Below are positions 17,400-26,208 of a DNA stretch of 64,000 nucleotides, piece by piece. The notes below the pieces were generated by a model. The model searched no databases and was not told the DNA's origin. It saw only the letters and a list, made by a program, of their open reading frames with translations. The stretch is from DATAGF01 sp963835685 (lineage in GTDB: Bacteria; Actinomycetota; Thermoleophilia; Miltoncostaeales; Miltoncostaeaceae). The stretch lies in assembly GCA_963835685.1 (NCBI GenBank), contig CAWIGI010000012.1:1-64000 (forward strand), read 5' to 3'. Made by a program: the position numbers and the translations under genes. Within the stretch, counting starts at the first letter, position 1; every line of letters begins with the position of its first letter.

Positions 17400-18700
17400 C
17401 TGTGCTGACTGTGAGTCTGCGGGCAGGCGGTTCCGTCTGGGGCCGCTGCCAGGCTGGCTCCGATGCCGTCAGCGCGTGACTCGTGTTCTGACGGACCCTT
17501 TGGTGTCTTTCCCGGGATGTGTCCGCGCGACGAACTGATGCTCCCGCCTTGGCGCCGCTTGCTGGCCTGATCAGAAGCCTGTCCGCCTCGGGCGTGACCC
17601 ATCACAGTCCTGCCGCGCGGTTTCCTGCCCAGACCGGCACCAGCGCTCCCCCAACATCGAGCTGGAGGTGGTGTGGATGCTGGCAGACGAGGTCAACGTC
17701 GTCATCGGCGTGGACACCCATCGCGATGCCCACAGCCCTGGGGCGCGCTGGCCGCGCGCAGCGGCGCTGTGCTCTCTGAGATGGCCGTGCAGCCGATGCC
17801 GATGGCTACCGGCAAGCCTGGAGCCGATCGCCGTCCACGCGCCTGGGCGGCGGGCCTGGGCGGTGGAGGGCTCGGGCGACCTACGGCGCCGGGCTGGCCC
17901 GGTTCTTGCCGAGCGGGGCGAGCGGGTGATCGAGATCGACCGGCCGAGCGACGCCGAGCGCACCCAGGCCAAGAGCGATCGCCTTGACGCCTCCGGGCGG
18001 CCGCACCGCCTGGCGCGCGCAGGCTCGCCTCCCCGCGCGCCGGCGCCGGCCGTGAGGCCTGAGGGTACTGATGGTCGCCCGCTCGGGCGCCGTAACGCTC
18101 GCCGCAGGCCATCCGTCAGCTCAAGGCGCTCATCATCACCGCCCCCGATGCCTGCGCGGGCGTCTGCGGCGCCTTGACGGCATGACCCTGCTTGGCCGTT
18201 GTGCTGGCCTGCGCAGGCCCGCAGACCCCGACCCGGCTCTGCAGGCGACCGTGGTCGCCTGCGCGCCTGGCCCGGCGAGCGCTGTCGGCCGACGGAGAGG
18301 CCCGCAGCACGAGCGCGACATCGCCGCCTGGGTCAGGGCGATCTGCCGCAGCTGCTGGCCGAGCCCGGCGTCGAGCCAATCTGTGCCGCCCAGCTGCTGA
18401 TCAGCTTGGTCGCATCAGGCTGCCGGCGGAGAGCTCGTTCGCCCGCCTGGCCGGGGTGGCGCCCATCCCGGCCTCATCTGGCCAGGTCGTCCGCATCGCC
18501 TGGACCGTGGCGGCGATCGCCAGCTCAACCGCGTCCTGCACACGATCGTCCTCTGCCGCCGCAGCGCGATCCCCGGACGCGCGCCTACGTCGAGCGTCGC
18601 GTCGCCCAGGGCAAGAGCACGCGCGAAGCCGTGCGCTGCCTCAAGCGCTACGTCGCCCGTCACCTCTTCCGGCTGCTCGAGTCCGCCGCGGTACCGAGCT
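17400..18700 (+). mobile_element. IS110-family insertion sequence inside the IS3 element
   Basis: About 1.3 kb separates the two halves of IS3 orfB. It holds a left non-coding segment (about 17400-17670) and a DEDD transposase in many frames (17677-18690). IS110 elements lack terminal inverted repeats, and many produce a bridge RNA from a non-coding end that selects the target. The left segment is the expected place; no RNA structure has been computed. Confidence 0.7.
17677..18690 (+). pseudogene. IS110-family DEDD transposase, multiply frameshifted
   Basis: The RuvC-like DEDD N-terminus is recognisable as MLADEVNVVIGVDTHRDAH. It is followed in other frames by AVEGSG, RVIEIDRPSDAERTQAKSDR and ultimately the transposase_20 domain with FARLAGVAPIPASSGQVV. 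The C-terminus has CLKRYVARHLFRLL. At least four frame changes are needed, so the enzyme is dead or badly sequenced. Length and order match IS110/IS116/IS902 transposases. Confidence 0.8.
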
Positions 18701-18704
18701 TGAC

Positions 18705-19244
18705 CGACATCGAAGCATCCTCGTGCGCCGCGACTTCCGCCGCCGCGCGCCGATCAGCTGGATGACCGACATCACCGAGCACCCGACCCGCGAGGGCAGG
18801 ATCTACTGCTGCGTGGTGCTCGATGCCTTCTCGCGGCGGATCGTCGGCTGGTCGGTGAACGACACGCAGACGACGGTGCTCGTGACCAACGCCTCGGTAT
18901 GGCGACCCGCCGGCGCGACCCGGCCGGCGGCCTCGTGCTCCACACCGACCGCGGTGTCCAGTTCACCTCCTGGGCCTTCAGCAGAAGGTGCGCGACGCCG
19001 GGCTCGCCCCCTCGATCGGGGCCCGTCGGATGCCTTACGACAACGCCGTCGTCGAGGCCTTCTGGGCTCGCATGCAGGTCGAGCTGCTCAACCGCAAGCC
19101 CTGGAAGACCCGCATCGAGCTGGCCTCAGCGATCCACGACTACATCGAGCTCTTCCACAACGCCCGGCGCCGGCACTCGGCGCTCGCCATGCTCACCCCG
19201 ACCGAGTACGAGGAGCGCTACTTCCAGACCCGCGACGCCGCCTG
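18705..19244 (+). pseudogene. IS3 orfB, 3' part (rve integrase core)
   Basis: Resumes IS3 OrfB with LVRRDFRRRAPISWMTDITE, the first catalytic Asp in WMTDITEH, then YCCVVLDAFSRRIVGWSV, HTDRGVQFTS (second Asp) and YDNAVVEAFWARMQVELL (Glu). It ends in LFHNARRRHSALAMLTP. Frame changes near 18895 and 18985 break it further. Confidence 0.82.
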
Positions 19245-19290
19245 ACTCCAGATCCCGTGCCCATGGAAGGGCAACTGAAAGCGGGGTGGA

Positions 19291-19415
19291 CGCGCGGCCC
19301 ACCTTGCGCCTCTGTCGCATGGAACGAAGCACGACAGCCTCGCGGCTCCCTTACACAGCAGGAGCGACGCGGGAGCCGATCGCGCGCCTGCCGACGCCCG
19401 CATTTCGTCCAGACC
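19291..19415. repeat. Direct repeat copy 2
   Basis: Partner of 8902-9029, same orientation; it begins in or just after the IS3 right end. With copy 1 it brackets about 10.3 kb of cargo and could support deletion or circularisation by homologous recombination. The following bases to 19606 show no gene. Confidence 0.6.
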
Positions 19416-19606
19416 GGTCGTCCGCGTCGTCGTGATTTACGCCCTCGCTCTCGTCGAGGAGCGGCAGTCTCGACCTGCGCTCCTGCTTCGTCCCTCGCGA
19501 GCGGGTCACGGCCGCAGTGGAAACGCTTGTCCCTCGGACGCTGCACGAGCCCGGGAGCCCGGGCACAAGGCCCGCGCCGTCACGGCGCACTCGTCGAACA
19601 CGGCGT

Positions 19607-20443
19607 TCAGCTAGCGACCGCGCAGAGAGCGACGCCCGGAAGCTCGTACCCACCGTCGGTGGCGAAGGGGACGAACGCCCGCCTGAGCCGTGCCCTGAGC
19701 ACCTCCCGCTCATCCTCGGGGAGCGCGGGGAGCACCATCGCGAACGGGCCCGCGACGTCGATGACCCATTGCTCGTAGTCGTCAAGGGCGCGGAAGGTGA
19801 AGCGCACCGGGACCTCCTCAGTGCGGACCGACCTGAAGCCGGCGCCGTCGAGGAGCGCCCTGGTGCGCTCCTCGCTCGCCATGTTGAAGACCCCGGGTGC
19901 CTCGGGCTCCGGGCGCGGCATGTGTCCGCGCTCGACCAGGATCATGCGCATCGAGGCCCACGGGTTGCGCTCGGGCGCGCCCCACACTGAGAGCGCCAGC
20001 CGGCCGCCCGGCCGCAGCACCCGGCGCGTGCTGGCGAGCGCCACGGCGGGATCGGCCACCAGCATGTAGGTGCTCTGGCAGAGCACGCCGTCAACCGAGC
20101 CCGAGTCGAGCTCGATCCGCTCCGCGTCGATCACCCGGTACTCGACGTTCCCGAGCCCGAGCTCGGTGCCGCGGCGGCGAGCGACCTCGACCATCTCCGG
20201 GGAGAAGTCAGTCGAGATCAGGCGCCCGTCCTGACCAAGGATCGCCGCCGCCTCGAAGCCGGTCTCGCCGGTGCCGGCGCCGAGCTCGAGCACCGTCTCC
20301 CCGGGCTGTGGCCCGAGCTCCCCGATCAGCCACTCGCGCACCGGGGTCAGGGCGTCGGCAAGCTGCGCTCGCCAGCGCTCCCAGCCGGGCGCCATCGCCT
20401 CCCAGACCTCGTGGCTGGTGCGGCGGTAGTCCTCGACTTCCAC
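19607..20443 (-). CDS. Class I SAM-dependent methyltransferase
   Basis: A 278-residue methyltransferase of the Methyltransf_11/25 type. Motif I is VLELGAGTGETGFEAA (residues about 50-65), followed by LISTDFSPEMVEVARRRG for the ribose-binding acidic residue, a motif near IDAERIELDSGSVDGVLCQS, and the post-motif loop RVLRPGGRLALSVWG. There is no membrane segment. It is divergent from an alpha/beta hydrolase across about 296 bases. Substrate unknown. Confidence 0.88.
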   Translation of the reverse strand: MEVEDYRRTSHEVWEAMAPGWERWRAQLADALTPVREWLIGELGPQPGETVLELGAGTGETGFEAAAILGQDGRLISTDFSPEMVEVARRRGTELGLGNVEYRVIDAERIELDSGSVDGVLCQSTYMLVADPAVALASTRRVLRPGGRLALSVWGAPERNPWASMRMILVERGHMPRPEPEAPGVFNMASEERTRALLDGAGFRSVRTEEVPVRFTFRALDDYEQWVIDVAGPFAMVLPALPEDEREVLRARLRRAFVPFATDGGYELPGVALCAVAS

Positions 20444-20739
20444 GCGGCGATCCTACGCCACCGGGGTCGGCTCGCGGCCTTCATTCCACCCCCAGGTGCC
20501 GGGTCCCGATGACCGAGTACGTCCTCGAACGAGGGGCAGAGGCCCGCCCGGACAATAGCCATGAACGTCCGGCAGCCCGATCACTTCCGCAAGGGGACCC
20601 CGAGAGCCCGCATGGCACCACGGACGATCGCCGCTCGTCCAACTCAGGAGCGAGCCCCGGCAGCCCGCGGGCTCTCGCGATCACGCGGAACCAGCACCCT
20701 TGCAGGCGGGGTCGTTTCGTGGAGGGTTAGGCTGTCGCG

Positions 20740-21537
20740 GTGGCGCTCATCGAAGTCAATGGCGTACAGCTGCTCGTGGAGGAGTCCGGCAGCGGCGATC
20801 CCCTCGTTCTAGTCCACGGGAGTTGGGACGACCGGCAGGTTTGGGCGCTTATCGAGGAGGACCTGGGGCGCCGCTTCCGTGTGGTCACTTACGACCGCCG
20901 TGGACACACGGGCAGTGAGGACAGCCTCGAGCTCGGGACCCGCCGCGACGACGAAGACGATCTTGCCGACTTGATCGGTGCGCTCGATCTCGCGCCGGCG
21001 AACGTGGTCGGCAACTCCTTCGGAGCCTCGATCGCGCTCGGCCTAGGCGCCCGCCGGCCCGAGCTCTTCCGCACGCTCTGCGCGCACGAACCACCGCTGC
21101 TGTCACTCGCGGCCGACGACCCCGTAGTGGCGCTAGTCGGCGAGGCCGTCGGCCCCGTACTCGAACTGATCGAGCGTGGCGAAGCCGAGGCCGCCGCACG
21201 TGACTTCGTTGAGAACATCGCCCTCGGCCCCGGCGCGTGGGAGATGATGTCCGAGGAGGAGCGCGCCTCCATCGTCAGAAACGCCCATACCTTCGTCGGC
21301 GAGCAGCGTGATCCCGGCTGGGCCGAGATCGACCTCGCCGCGCTGGGCGGCATTGCGTTCCCGGTCCTCTTGACCCAGGGCGATCAGAGCCCACCGTTCT
21401 TCTCGAGAATCATCGCGGGCCTGGCACAGACCATCGAGGGCGCCGAGGTGAGGACACTGCCCGGTGCCGGGCACGTTCCGCATATGACGAACCCCGCCGA
21501 GTACGTGTCGGCTATCAGTCGGTTCGCGGCAGGCTGA
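20740..21537 (+). CDS. Alpha/beta hydrolase
   Basis: A 265-residue alpha/beta hydrolase starting with GTG. It shows LVLVHGSWDDRQVW (oxyanion), TYDRRGHTGSE, the nucleophile elbow VGNSFGAS, an acid around LLTQGDQSPPFF and the catalytic His in LPGAGHVPHMTNP. Soluble. Stands alone between the methyltransferase and the relaxase end. Probable esterase or C-C hydrolase; no specific substrate visible. Confidence 0.88.
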   Translation: MALIEVNGVQLLVEESGSGDPLVLVHGSWDDRQVWALIEEDLGRRFRVVTYDRRGHTGSEDSLELGTRRDDEDDLADLIGALDLAPANVVGNSFGASIALGLGARRPELFRTLCAHEPPLLSLAADDPVVALVGEAVGPVLELIERGEAEAAARDFVENIALGPGAWEMMSEEERASIVRNAHTFVGEQRDPGWAEIDLAALGGIAFPVLLTQGDQSPPFFSRIIAGLAQTIEGAEVRTLPGAGHVPHMTNPAEYVSAISRFAAG

Positions 21538-21879
21538 TGCGAAACGCCGGTACGAATGGCCTGACTGCAGAGTGCCGCCTTCGCATGACCGCAGCCTTTC
21601 GGCGGTCGGCACACCGAGCGTTGCAATGCGCTGCAAGCGGGCGTCTCGATCGGCGGTGGACAGACGCTCGCTTCGGACGAAGAGCAGGAGCGCGGGGTGA
21701 GACTGCTCCTGCCCCACGAGAAGAGCAGTCTCGGGCGCCTCGCTCCGAGGGGCGCCGGCTGGCGCCTCACCAAACGCGGCAGCGGCCCGACGACTTCTGA
21801 AACCGCTTCTGAAGGCCGCAAGGGGCTCGCGCAGACCGTCGATCGTTCGTCGCTTGCCGGAGTCGAATAGGCAGGTCCG
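21538..21879. other. Gene-free spacer before the relaxase end
   Basis: No convincing gene. From about 21812 the sequence is shared with 7898 onward, so this spacer contains one boundary of the duplicated relaxase segment. The run 21690-21720 has a GAGACTGCTC...GAGCAGTCTC inverted repeat that may act as a terminator. Confidence 0.5.
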
Positions 21880-24800
21880 TCAGCGCCCAAGGCCGAGGCT
21901 CGGACCCTGACGGCGTCTCGGGCCGGGGTCATCGTGGCCGAGGCCGGGCGCCCGCGGACCATGCTCCCGCCCGTGCTCCCGCTCGGGCTCGCGGGAGCGC
22001 AGCGGCGAGGGGTAGCCGGGCTCGGCGCGCTCGATCTGCGCGCGCGCCTCGCGAAGCCGTGCCATTGCTCGGCGGTGCTCGGCGCGGCCGGCCGGGTCGG
22101 CCGGCTCGGACCCGAGCGCCCGCTCGGGGTCGGCGATGCCACGGCGCAGCCGGTGGCCCTCGAGCTGGCGCAGGGCCTGGCGCCAGCGCGCCTGGGGGCG
22201 CTCGTGTTCAGGGCACGGCCCGAGCGCGCGGTCCACGTAGGGCGGACGCTCGCGCTCCGCGATCCGGGCGCGCTCTTCGGCCCGGCGGTCAAGCTCGGCG
22301 TCGAGGGCACCGATCCGGGCCGAGAGTGCCGGAGCCTCTGTGCGCTGCCAGGCCTCGCGGGCATGCTGGCCGGCGCGGGCATGGGACATGGCCTCCCGCA
22401 GGGGCCCCTCACGCTCATCGAGCATGCGTCTTTGGCGGGCGAAGTCGGCGACGTCGGCACGCAACGTCCGACGCTCGCGGCGGCCATTCGAGCGCAGCAG
22501 GCGGAGAGGACCCTGGCCCTCCAGGCGGGCGGCGGCGCGCTCGTCGAGGACGGCAAGCTCACCGCGACGTCGATCAATCGCCGCGAGCTTGTCCTGGAGG
22601 TCGCGCACCTCGTGCGCCCGGGAAGGCGGCCCGCCGCGCGCGAGCCGCTCGGCGAGGGCTTGGCGCTCGGCGAAGAGCACCGGGGCGGCAACCGCCGGCT
22701 CCTGCGGGCGCGCGGGCTCCATCGCCCGCCCGGGGGTTGCCCCCTCGCTCGCCGGCGCGCCCCGCTCTGCCGCCTCCAGCCGCTCGATCGCCAGGTGCTT
22801 GGCCTGGCGGCGCTCCCAGACAGTGGCCAGAACCCTCGCAGCGCGCTCGGGCTCGTCGCAGGTCGCATAGACACGCAGGTGGACGCGGTGGCGGCTGGCG
22901 GCCACGTAGGCCCACTCGGCCCCGCCCCTCTCGGGCGAGGCCAGCAAGAAGGTGCGATCGACGCTCGCCCCCTGGCTGACGTGGCCAGTGAGGGCATAGC
23001 CGTGGTGGGCGTGGTCGAGGTAGTCGGCGGGCAGGGTGATGAGGCGCCCGTCGTCGGCGCGCAGGGTGAGCGAGCCGGCTTCGCGGTCCAGGCCCTCGAC
23101 CGTGCCGCGGGTGCCGTTTCGAACATCCAGACCCGGGCGGTAGTCGTTGCGACGGCAGACCAGGCGATCCCCGGCGGCCCACTCGCGCCCGTAGGCCACC
23201 AGCCGCTCGGCGCCAAGGACTCCGGCGTCGTCGAGCACAGCGCGGGCGAGGACGTTCAGGGTGGCCACGTCGGCGCGGTCGTGGGCCAGGATCAGGCAGG
23301 AGGCCGGATCGGGCAGCGCAGCCCGCGCCCAGTCCTCGATCAACTGGGCGCGGGCGTCCTCGGTGGCGGCGAAGCTGCACAGGGCGCCGTGACCCTCCAG
23401 GAGGCCAAGGGCCTGATGCGGGCGGCGCTCCGCGAGGGCGTCGGCGACCGCGGCTTGCAGCGGATCGCGCTGGCGGCGGTTCTCGCTCAGGCTCGCCGCG
23501 CCGAGGCGGTCGGCGAGCGCCGCGAAGGCCCCGCCCGCCTCGATCGCCGGTAGCTGGGCGCGGTCGCCGACAAGGACGAGGCGCCCGCTGGCCGCGGCGA
23601 CGTGCTCAACCAGCTCAGCCAGGGCCCGGGTGGGCATGGTCGCGGCCTCGTCGATGACCAGCACGGCCCGAGTCGGGAGAGCGCGCGGATCGCGGCGCAG
23701 CTCGTGAAGGATGCGGGCGGCGGTCTCTGCGGGGATGCCGGCCTCGCGCTGGAGGGTCTGGGCGGCCTCGCCCTGCCAGGCGAGCCCCAGCACCCGCACC
23801 CCGGCGCGCGCGTGGGCGTCCGCGAGGGCGGCCAGGGCGGCGGTCTTGCCGCGGCCGGCGTGGGCCTCCAGCACGACGACGCGCCCGTCGCCGCCGCAGA
23901 GGTGACGCACCGCCGCGTGCTGGTCCGCACCGAGGTGTGGGTGGGCCGCAAGGGCCTGATCGACGTGCTCCGAGGCCGTGGGCAGCCAGACGTCGCGCTC
24001 GCCCGCGATGGCGACCAGGCGCGACTCGACCGCCAGCAGCTCGGGGGTGGTGTACGCGGCCCGGCGGCCGCGCTCGGGGAGGGCAGGCTCGACACGACGC
24101 GCATGGTCGGCCAGGAAGCCGTCGGCGAGGGCCTCGAGCCAGTCGGCCGGGGCTCCCCCTGAATGAGCCTCGGCCAGGGCGCGGATCAGGTCGCGCCGAC
24201 CGAAGGTGCTCTGGCGCTCGGTGAGGCCCGCAGGTCCGGCGAGGGTCGCGGCGACCTCGGCCCGCTGGCGCTCGTCGGGGAGCATGGGGCGGGCGCGATC
24301 GATGAGGCCGGCGACCTGCTCACGCCCGAGGCCGTGCTCGGCTGCGCGGGCGCGCCAGTCGGCCCGGGCCACGTCGCGTTCGATCACCGGCTTGCGGTCG
24401 CGGGTCTGGCGCTGGGCGGCGCCGACGGCCGCCAGGCCCACTGATCCGCGGGCGGCTGCGAGCTCGGCGATCTCGGCGTGGCGGGCCGAGAAGTGCGCGA
24501 GGACGGGTCGCGAGATCCCCGCCAGCTCGGCGGTGCCGTTGACGACCGGCCCCCAGGCGACCCCGAGCGATTGCGTGAGGGCGTGGCGCATCACGGCCTC
24601 TTGGATCGTGCCGGCGGTCTTGGCGGCGCGGTAGACCGGGCGCATGTCGGGGGCCGAGTAGCGGCCGTCGGCACCCCGGACGGCGTTGGCGATGACAGCG
24701 TGGGTGTGTAGGTGGGGATCACCCGAGCGGCTCATCTCGTGAACGTAGGCGGCCCCTACCAGGCCGTGGGCGGCGATGATGCGCTGCCCGGCGGCGCCAC

Positions 24801-25185
24801 GGCGGCCCTGCAGCTCGTGGGCCTCCAGGTAGGCGAGGCCGGCGGAGACGCCGGCGGCCTGGGCCTCGAGCACCGCGGCGCGTGTGCGCTCGTCCCCGAT
24901 CGCCAGCAACACAGACACCGACTTAGGGGCGGTGAAGGTGAGATCGAAGCCGGCGTTTCGGCGCCCCTCGCGCAGGCCCGCGAGGCGCTCGCCGCTGGTC
25001 GGGTCGACGCCGGCGAGGAGCGTCTCGAGCTGGCCGTGCTCGGGCGCGCCGAGGAGGTCCAGGTGCTCGGCCTCGGCGCCGATCCATTGGGAGGGGGCGT
25101 GGCCGGCCTCGGCGTAGTAGTCGTCGGCGGCGAACTCGGGCCGCTCGTAGTACTGGCTGCTGCGGGCGGCCCGGATCGTGAGCAT
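21880..25185 (-). CDS. MobF-family relaxase-helicase (TrwC/TraI-like)
   Basis: An 1101-residue conjugative relaxase. The N-terminal TrwC domain starts MLTIRAARSSQYYERPEF with Tyr pairs at 12-13 and 23-24 as candidate catalytic tyrosines. FTAPKSVSVL follows, then the metal-binding histidines around HEMSRSGDPHLHTH (residues 149-162). The helicase half has Walker A AHAGRGKT at 441-448 and Walker B VLVIDEAATM at about 508-517. The C-terminal 300 residues are Arg/Glu-rich and coiled. The start at 25185 is preferred over the long upstream open frame, which would cover the candidate oriT and a divergent gene. It would nick oriT and transfer the element with helper conjugation functions. Confidence 0.93.
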   Translation of the reverse strand: MLTIRAARSSQYYERPEFAADDYYAEAGHAPSQWIGAEAEHLDLLGAPEHGQLETLLAGVDPTSGERLAGLREGRRNAGFDLTFTAPKSVSVLLAIGDERTRAAVLEAQAAGVSAGLAYLEAHELQGRRGAAGQRIIAAHGLVGAAYVHEMSRSGDPHLHTHAVIANAVRGADGRYSAPDMRPVYRAAKTAGTIQEAVMRHALTQSLGVAWGPVVNGTAELAGISRPVLAHFSARHAEIAELAAARGSVGLAAVGAAQRQTRDRKPVIERDVARADWRARAAEHGLGREQVAGLIDRARPMLPDERQRAEVAATLAGPAGLTERQSTFGRRDLIRALAEAHSGGAPADWLEALADGFLADHARRVEPALPERGRRAAYTTPELLAVESRLVAIAGERDVWLPTASEHVDQALAAHPHLGADQHAAVRHLCGGDGRVVVLEAHAGRGKTAALAALADAHARAGVRVLGLAWQGEAAQTLQREAGIPAETAARILHELRRDPRALPTRAVLVIDEAATMPTRALAELVEHVAAASGRLVLVGDRAQLPAIEAGGAFAALADRLGAASLSENRRQRDPLQAAVADALAERRPHQALGLLEGHGALCSFAATEDARAQLIEDWARAALPDPASCLILAHDRADVATLNVLARAVLDDAGVLGAERLVAYGREWAAGDRLVCRRNDYRPGLDVRNGTRGTVEGLDREAGSLTLRADDGRLITLPADYLDHAHHGYALTGHVSQGASVDRTFLLASPERGGAEWAYVAASRHRVHLRVYATCDEPERAARVLATVWERRQAKHLAIERLEAAERGAPASEGATPGRAMEPARPQEPAVAAPVLFAERQALAERLARGGPPSRAHEVRDLQDKLAAIDRRRGELAVLDERAAARLEGQGPLRLLRSNGRRERRTLRADVADFARQRRMLDEREGPLREAMSHARAGQHAREAWQRTEAPALSARIGALDAELDRRAEERARIAERERPPYVDRALGPCPEHERPQARWRQALRQLEGHRLRRGIADPERALGSEPADPAGRAEHRRAMARLREARAQIERAEPGYPSPLRSREPEREHGREHGPRAPGLGHDDPGPRRRQGPSLGLGR

Positions 25186-25189
25186 CGCT

Positions 25190-25260
25190 TCAGACGGTAA
25201 GCCCCGGCTCAGACGGCGCCGCACTGATAGTGCAACTGCGCCTGCGTCTGGACGGACCGG
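25190..25260. other. Candidate origin of transfer (oriT)
   Basis: Directly upstream of the relaxase start is the hairpin GGCGCC-GCACT-GAT-AGTGC-AACT-GCGCC (25215-25242), flanked by CAGACGG at 25191-25197 and 25210-25216 and by CGTCTG in inverted orientation at 25245-25250. A GGACC-G-GGTCC palindrome follows at about 25254. MobF relaxases usually act at a hairpin-bearing oriT beside their own gene. The nick site is not identified. Confidence 0.45.
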
Positions 25261-25322
25261 GTCCGGGTGTCCGGAGTGGTGGCTAGAGTCGCCCGCCGTG
25301 GAACGGACGGTGAGAGGCGAGG

Positions 25323-25682
25323 GTGGCTGAGGCGCTGCCCGCGCGAGTGCCTGGCGCCGAGCGCGCTGTGGTCGAGGGACGCAAGTTGGCCGGGTGGGTG
25401 CTCGCCGAGCGGGGGCATGGCGGCGATTGGGCCCGTGCCTTCGCCCTCGCCCCGGGGGACGCCGGCCTCCTCGAGGAGGCCCTGAGGGCCCATGTGCGCG
25501 ACAACCCGCCTGCGGCGGTGCTCGATAATCCCGCCGCATCGGGGGCGCTCACTTATCGCGTCTACGGCCCGCTCCAGCTGGCGGGGCAGCGGGCCTTCGT
25601 GCTCAGCGTCTGGGAGGTGCTGGCCCCGGGCGCACCGCCGCGCCTCGTCACCGCCTACCCGCGTCGGCGGCGTCGGCGCTAG
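25323..25682 (+). CDS. DUF6883-like protein
   Basis: A 119-residue protein with the layout of DUF6883: an N-terminal EGRKLAGWVLAERGHGGDWARAF, a helix LLEEALRAHVRDN, and C-terminal strands YRVYGPLQLAGQRAFVLSVW ending PRLVTAYPR. GTG start at 25323, divergent from the relaxase. It is followed after ten bases by a small beta-rich gene. DUF6883 genes often neighbour DUF4926-type genes; biochemical activity is not established to my knowledge. The domain call is by eye. Confidence 0.6.
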   Translation: MAEALPARVPGAERAVVEGRKLAGWVLAERGHGGDWARAFALAPGDAGLLEEALRAHVRDNPPAAVLDNPAASGALTYRVYGPLQLAGQRAFVLSVWEVLAPGAPPRLVTAYPRRRRRR

Positions 25683-25692
25683 GCTGTGGGGC

Positions 25693-25902
25693 ATGGCGGC
25701 GCCCTACGACTACGTGGAGCTCACCGCGCCGGCCGGGGAGTGGCCGGCGGGGACGCGGGGGCACCTCGTCGAGGCGTACCCGAACGGGACGGGCCTGGTC
25801 GAGGTTGACGGTGCCGCGGCCGGCGATCCGGCGCGTGACTTCCTGCCCGCGGTGAGGCTGGAGGCGCTGAGGGTGCTCGAGCCTGCCGCCTCTCGGCCGT
25901 AG
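25693..25902 (+). CDS. Small DUF4926-like beta-barrel protein
   Basis: A 69-residue protein beginning MAAPYDYVELTAPAGEWPAG with TRGHLVEAYPNGTGLVEVDG. The pattern of valine-rich strands around a Gly-turn is that of small KOW/SH3-like DUF4926 proteins. It lies 10 bases after the DUF6883-like gene and 21 bases before a relative, so the three probably form one operon. A role as antidote or partner of the first protein is possible but unproven. Confidence 0.55.
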   Translation: MAAPYDYVELTAPAGEWPAGTRGHLVEAYPNGTGLVEVDGAAAGDPARDFLPAVRLEALRVLEPAASRP

Positions 25903-25923
25903 ATCTACCCGCTCCAGCCCTGC

Positions 25924-26172
25924 ATGGACGCCATCGCCGAGCTCGCTGAGGTTCGCCTGTGTCGCCCCCACGGCCGCTGGCCCGTGGGGGCGCGCGGGGT
26001 GGTGGTCAACTACCGCCCCGGCTGGCCAGTCGCGACGGTCAACTTCTCCGAGCTGGTGTCCCCGGCGGAGCGCGTGGCGCTCGACTTCTTCGACCTGGTG
26101 ACCGAGGTCGAGGTGGACGATCTCGAGCGGGTCGAGGCTGCCGCCTCGTCCCGAGCCGCCAGCGGTTCCTGA
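25924..26172 (+). CDS. Second small DUF4926-like protein
   Basis: An 82-residue protein, MDAIAELAEVRLCRPHGRW, then VGARGVVVNYRPGWPVATV and VTEVEVDDLERVEAA. It has the same overall pattern as its upstream neighbour (opening strand, Gly turn, acidic strand, C-terminal LERV/LRVLE-like helix) without close identity, consistent with an old duplication. Function unknown. Confidence 0.5.
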   Translation: MDAIAELAEVRLCRPHGRWPVGARGVVVNYRPGWPVATVNFSELVSPAERVALDFFDLVTEVEVDDLERVEAAASSRAASGS

Positions 26173-26208
26173 GCAGCCGAGCGGCCGGCGGCCGCCGTCT
26201 GATCGACT

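Larger units (their letters stand above)
16705..19290 (+). mobile_element. IS3-family insertion sequence interrupted by an IS110-family element
   Basis: The left end near 16720 and the right end near 19247-19290 are imperfect inverted repeats, sharing CTTCCATGG and a TCTGGAGTC-type block in opposite orientations. Inside are orfA, the 5' part of orfB, about 1.3 kb of inserted IS110 sequence, and the 3' part of orfB. Both transposases are broken in frame, so the element is inactive as sequenced. Confidence 0.75.

Noticed and set aside
25186..25539. N-terminal extension of the relaxase
   Set aside because: 118 extra Arg/Pro/Ser-rich residues would overlap the candidate oriT and the divergent gene; MLTIRAARSS is the usual MobF-type beginning.
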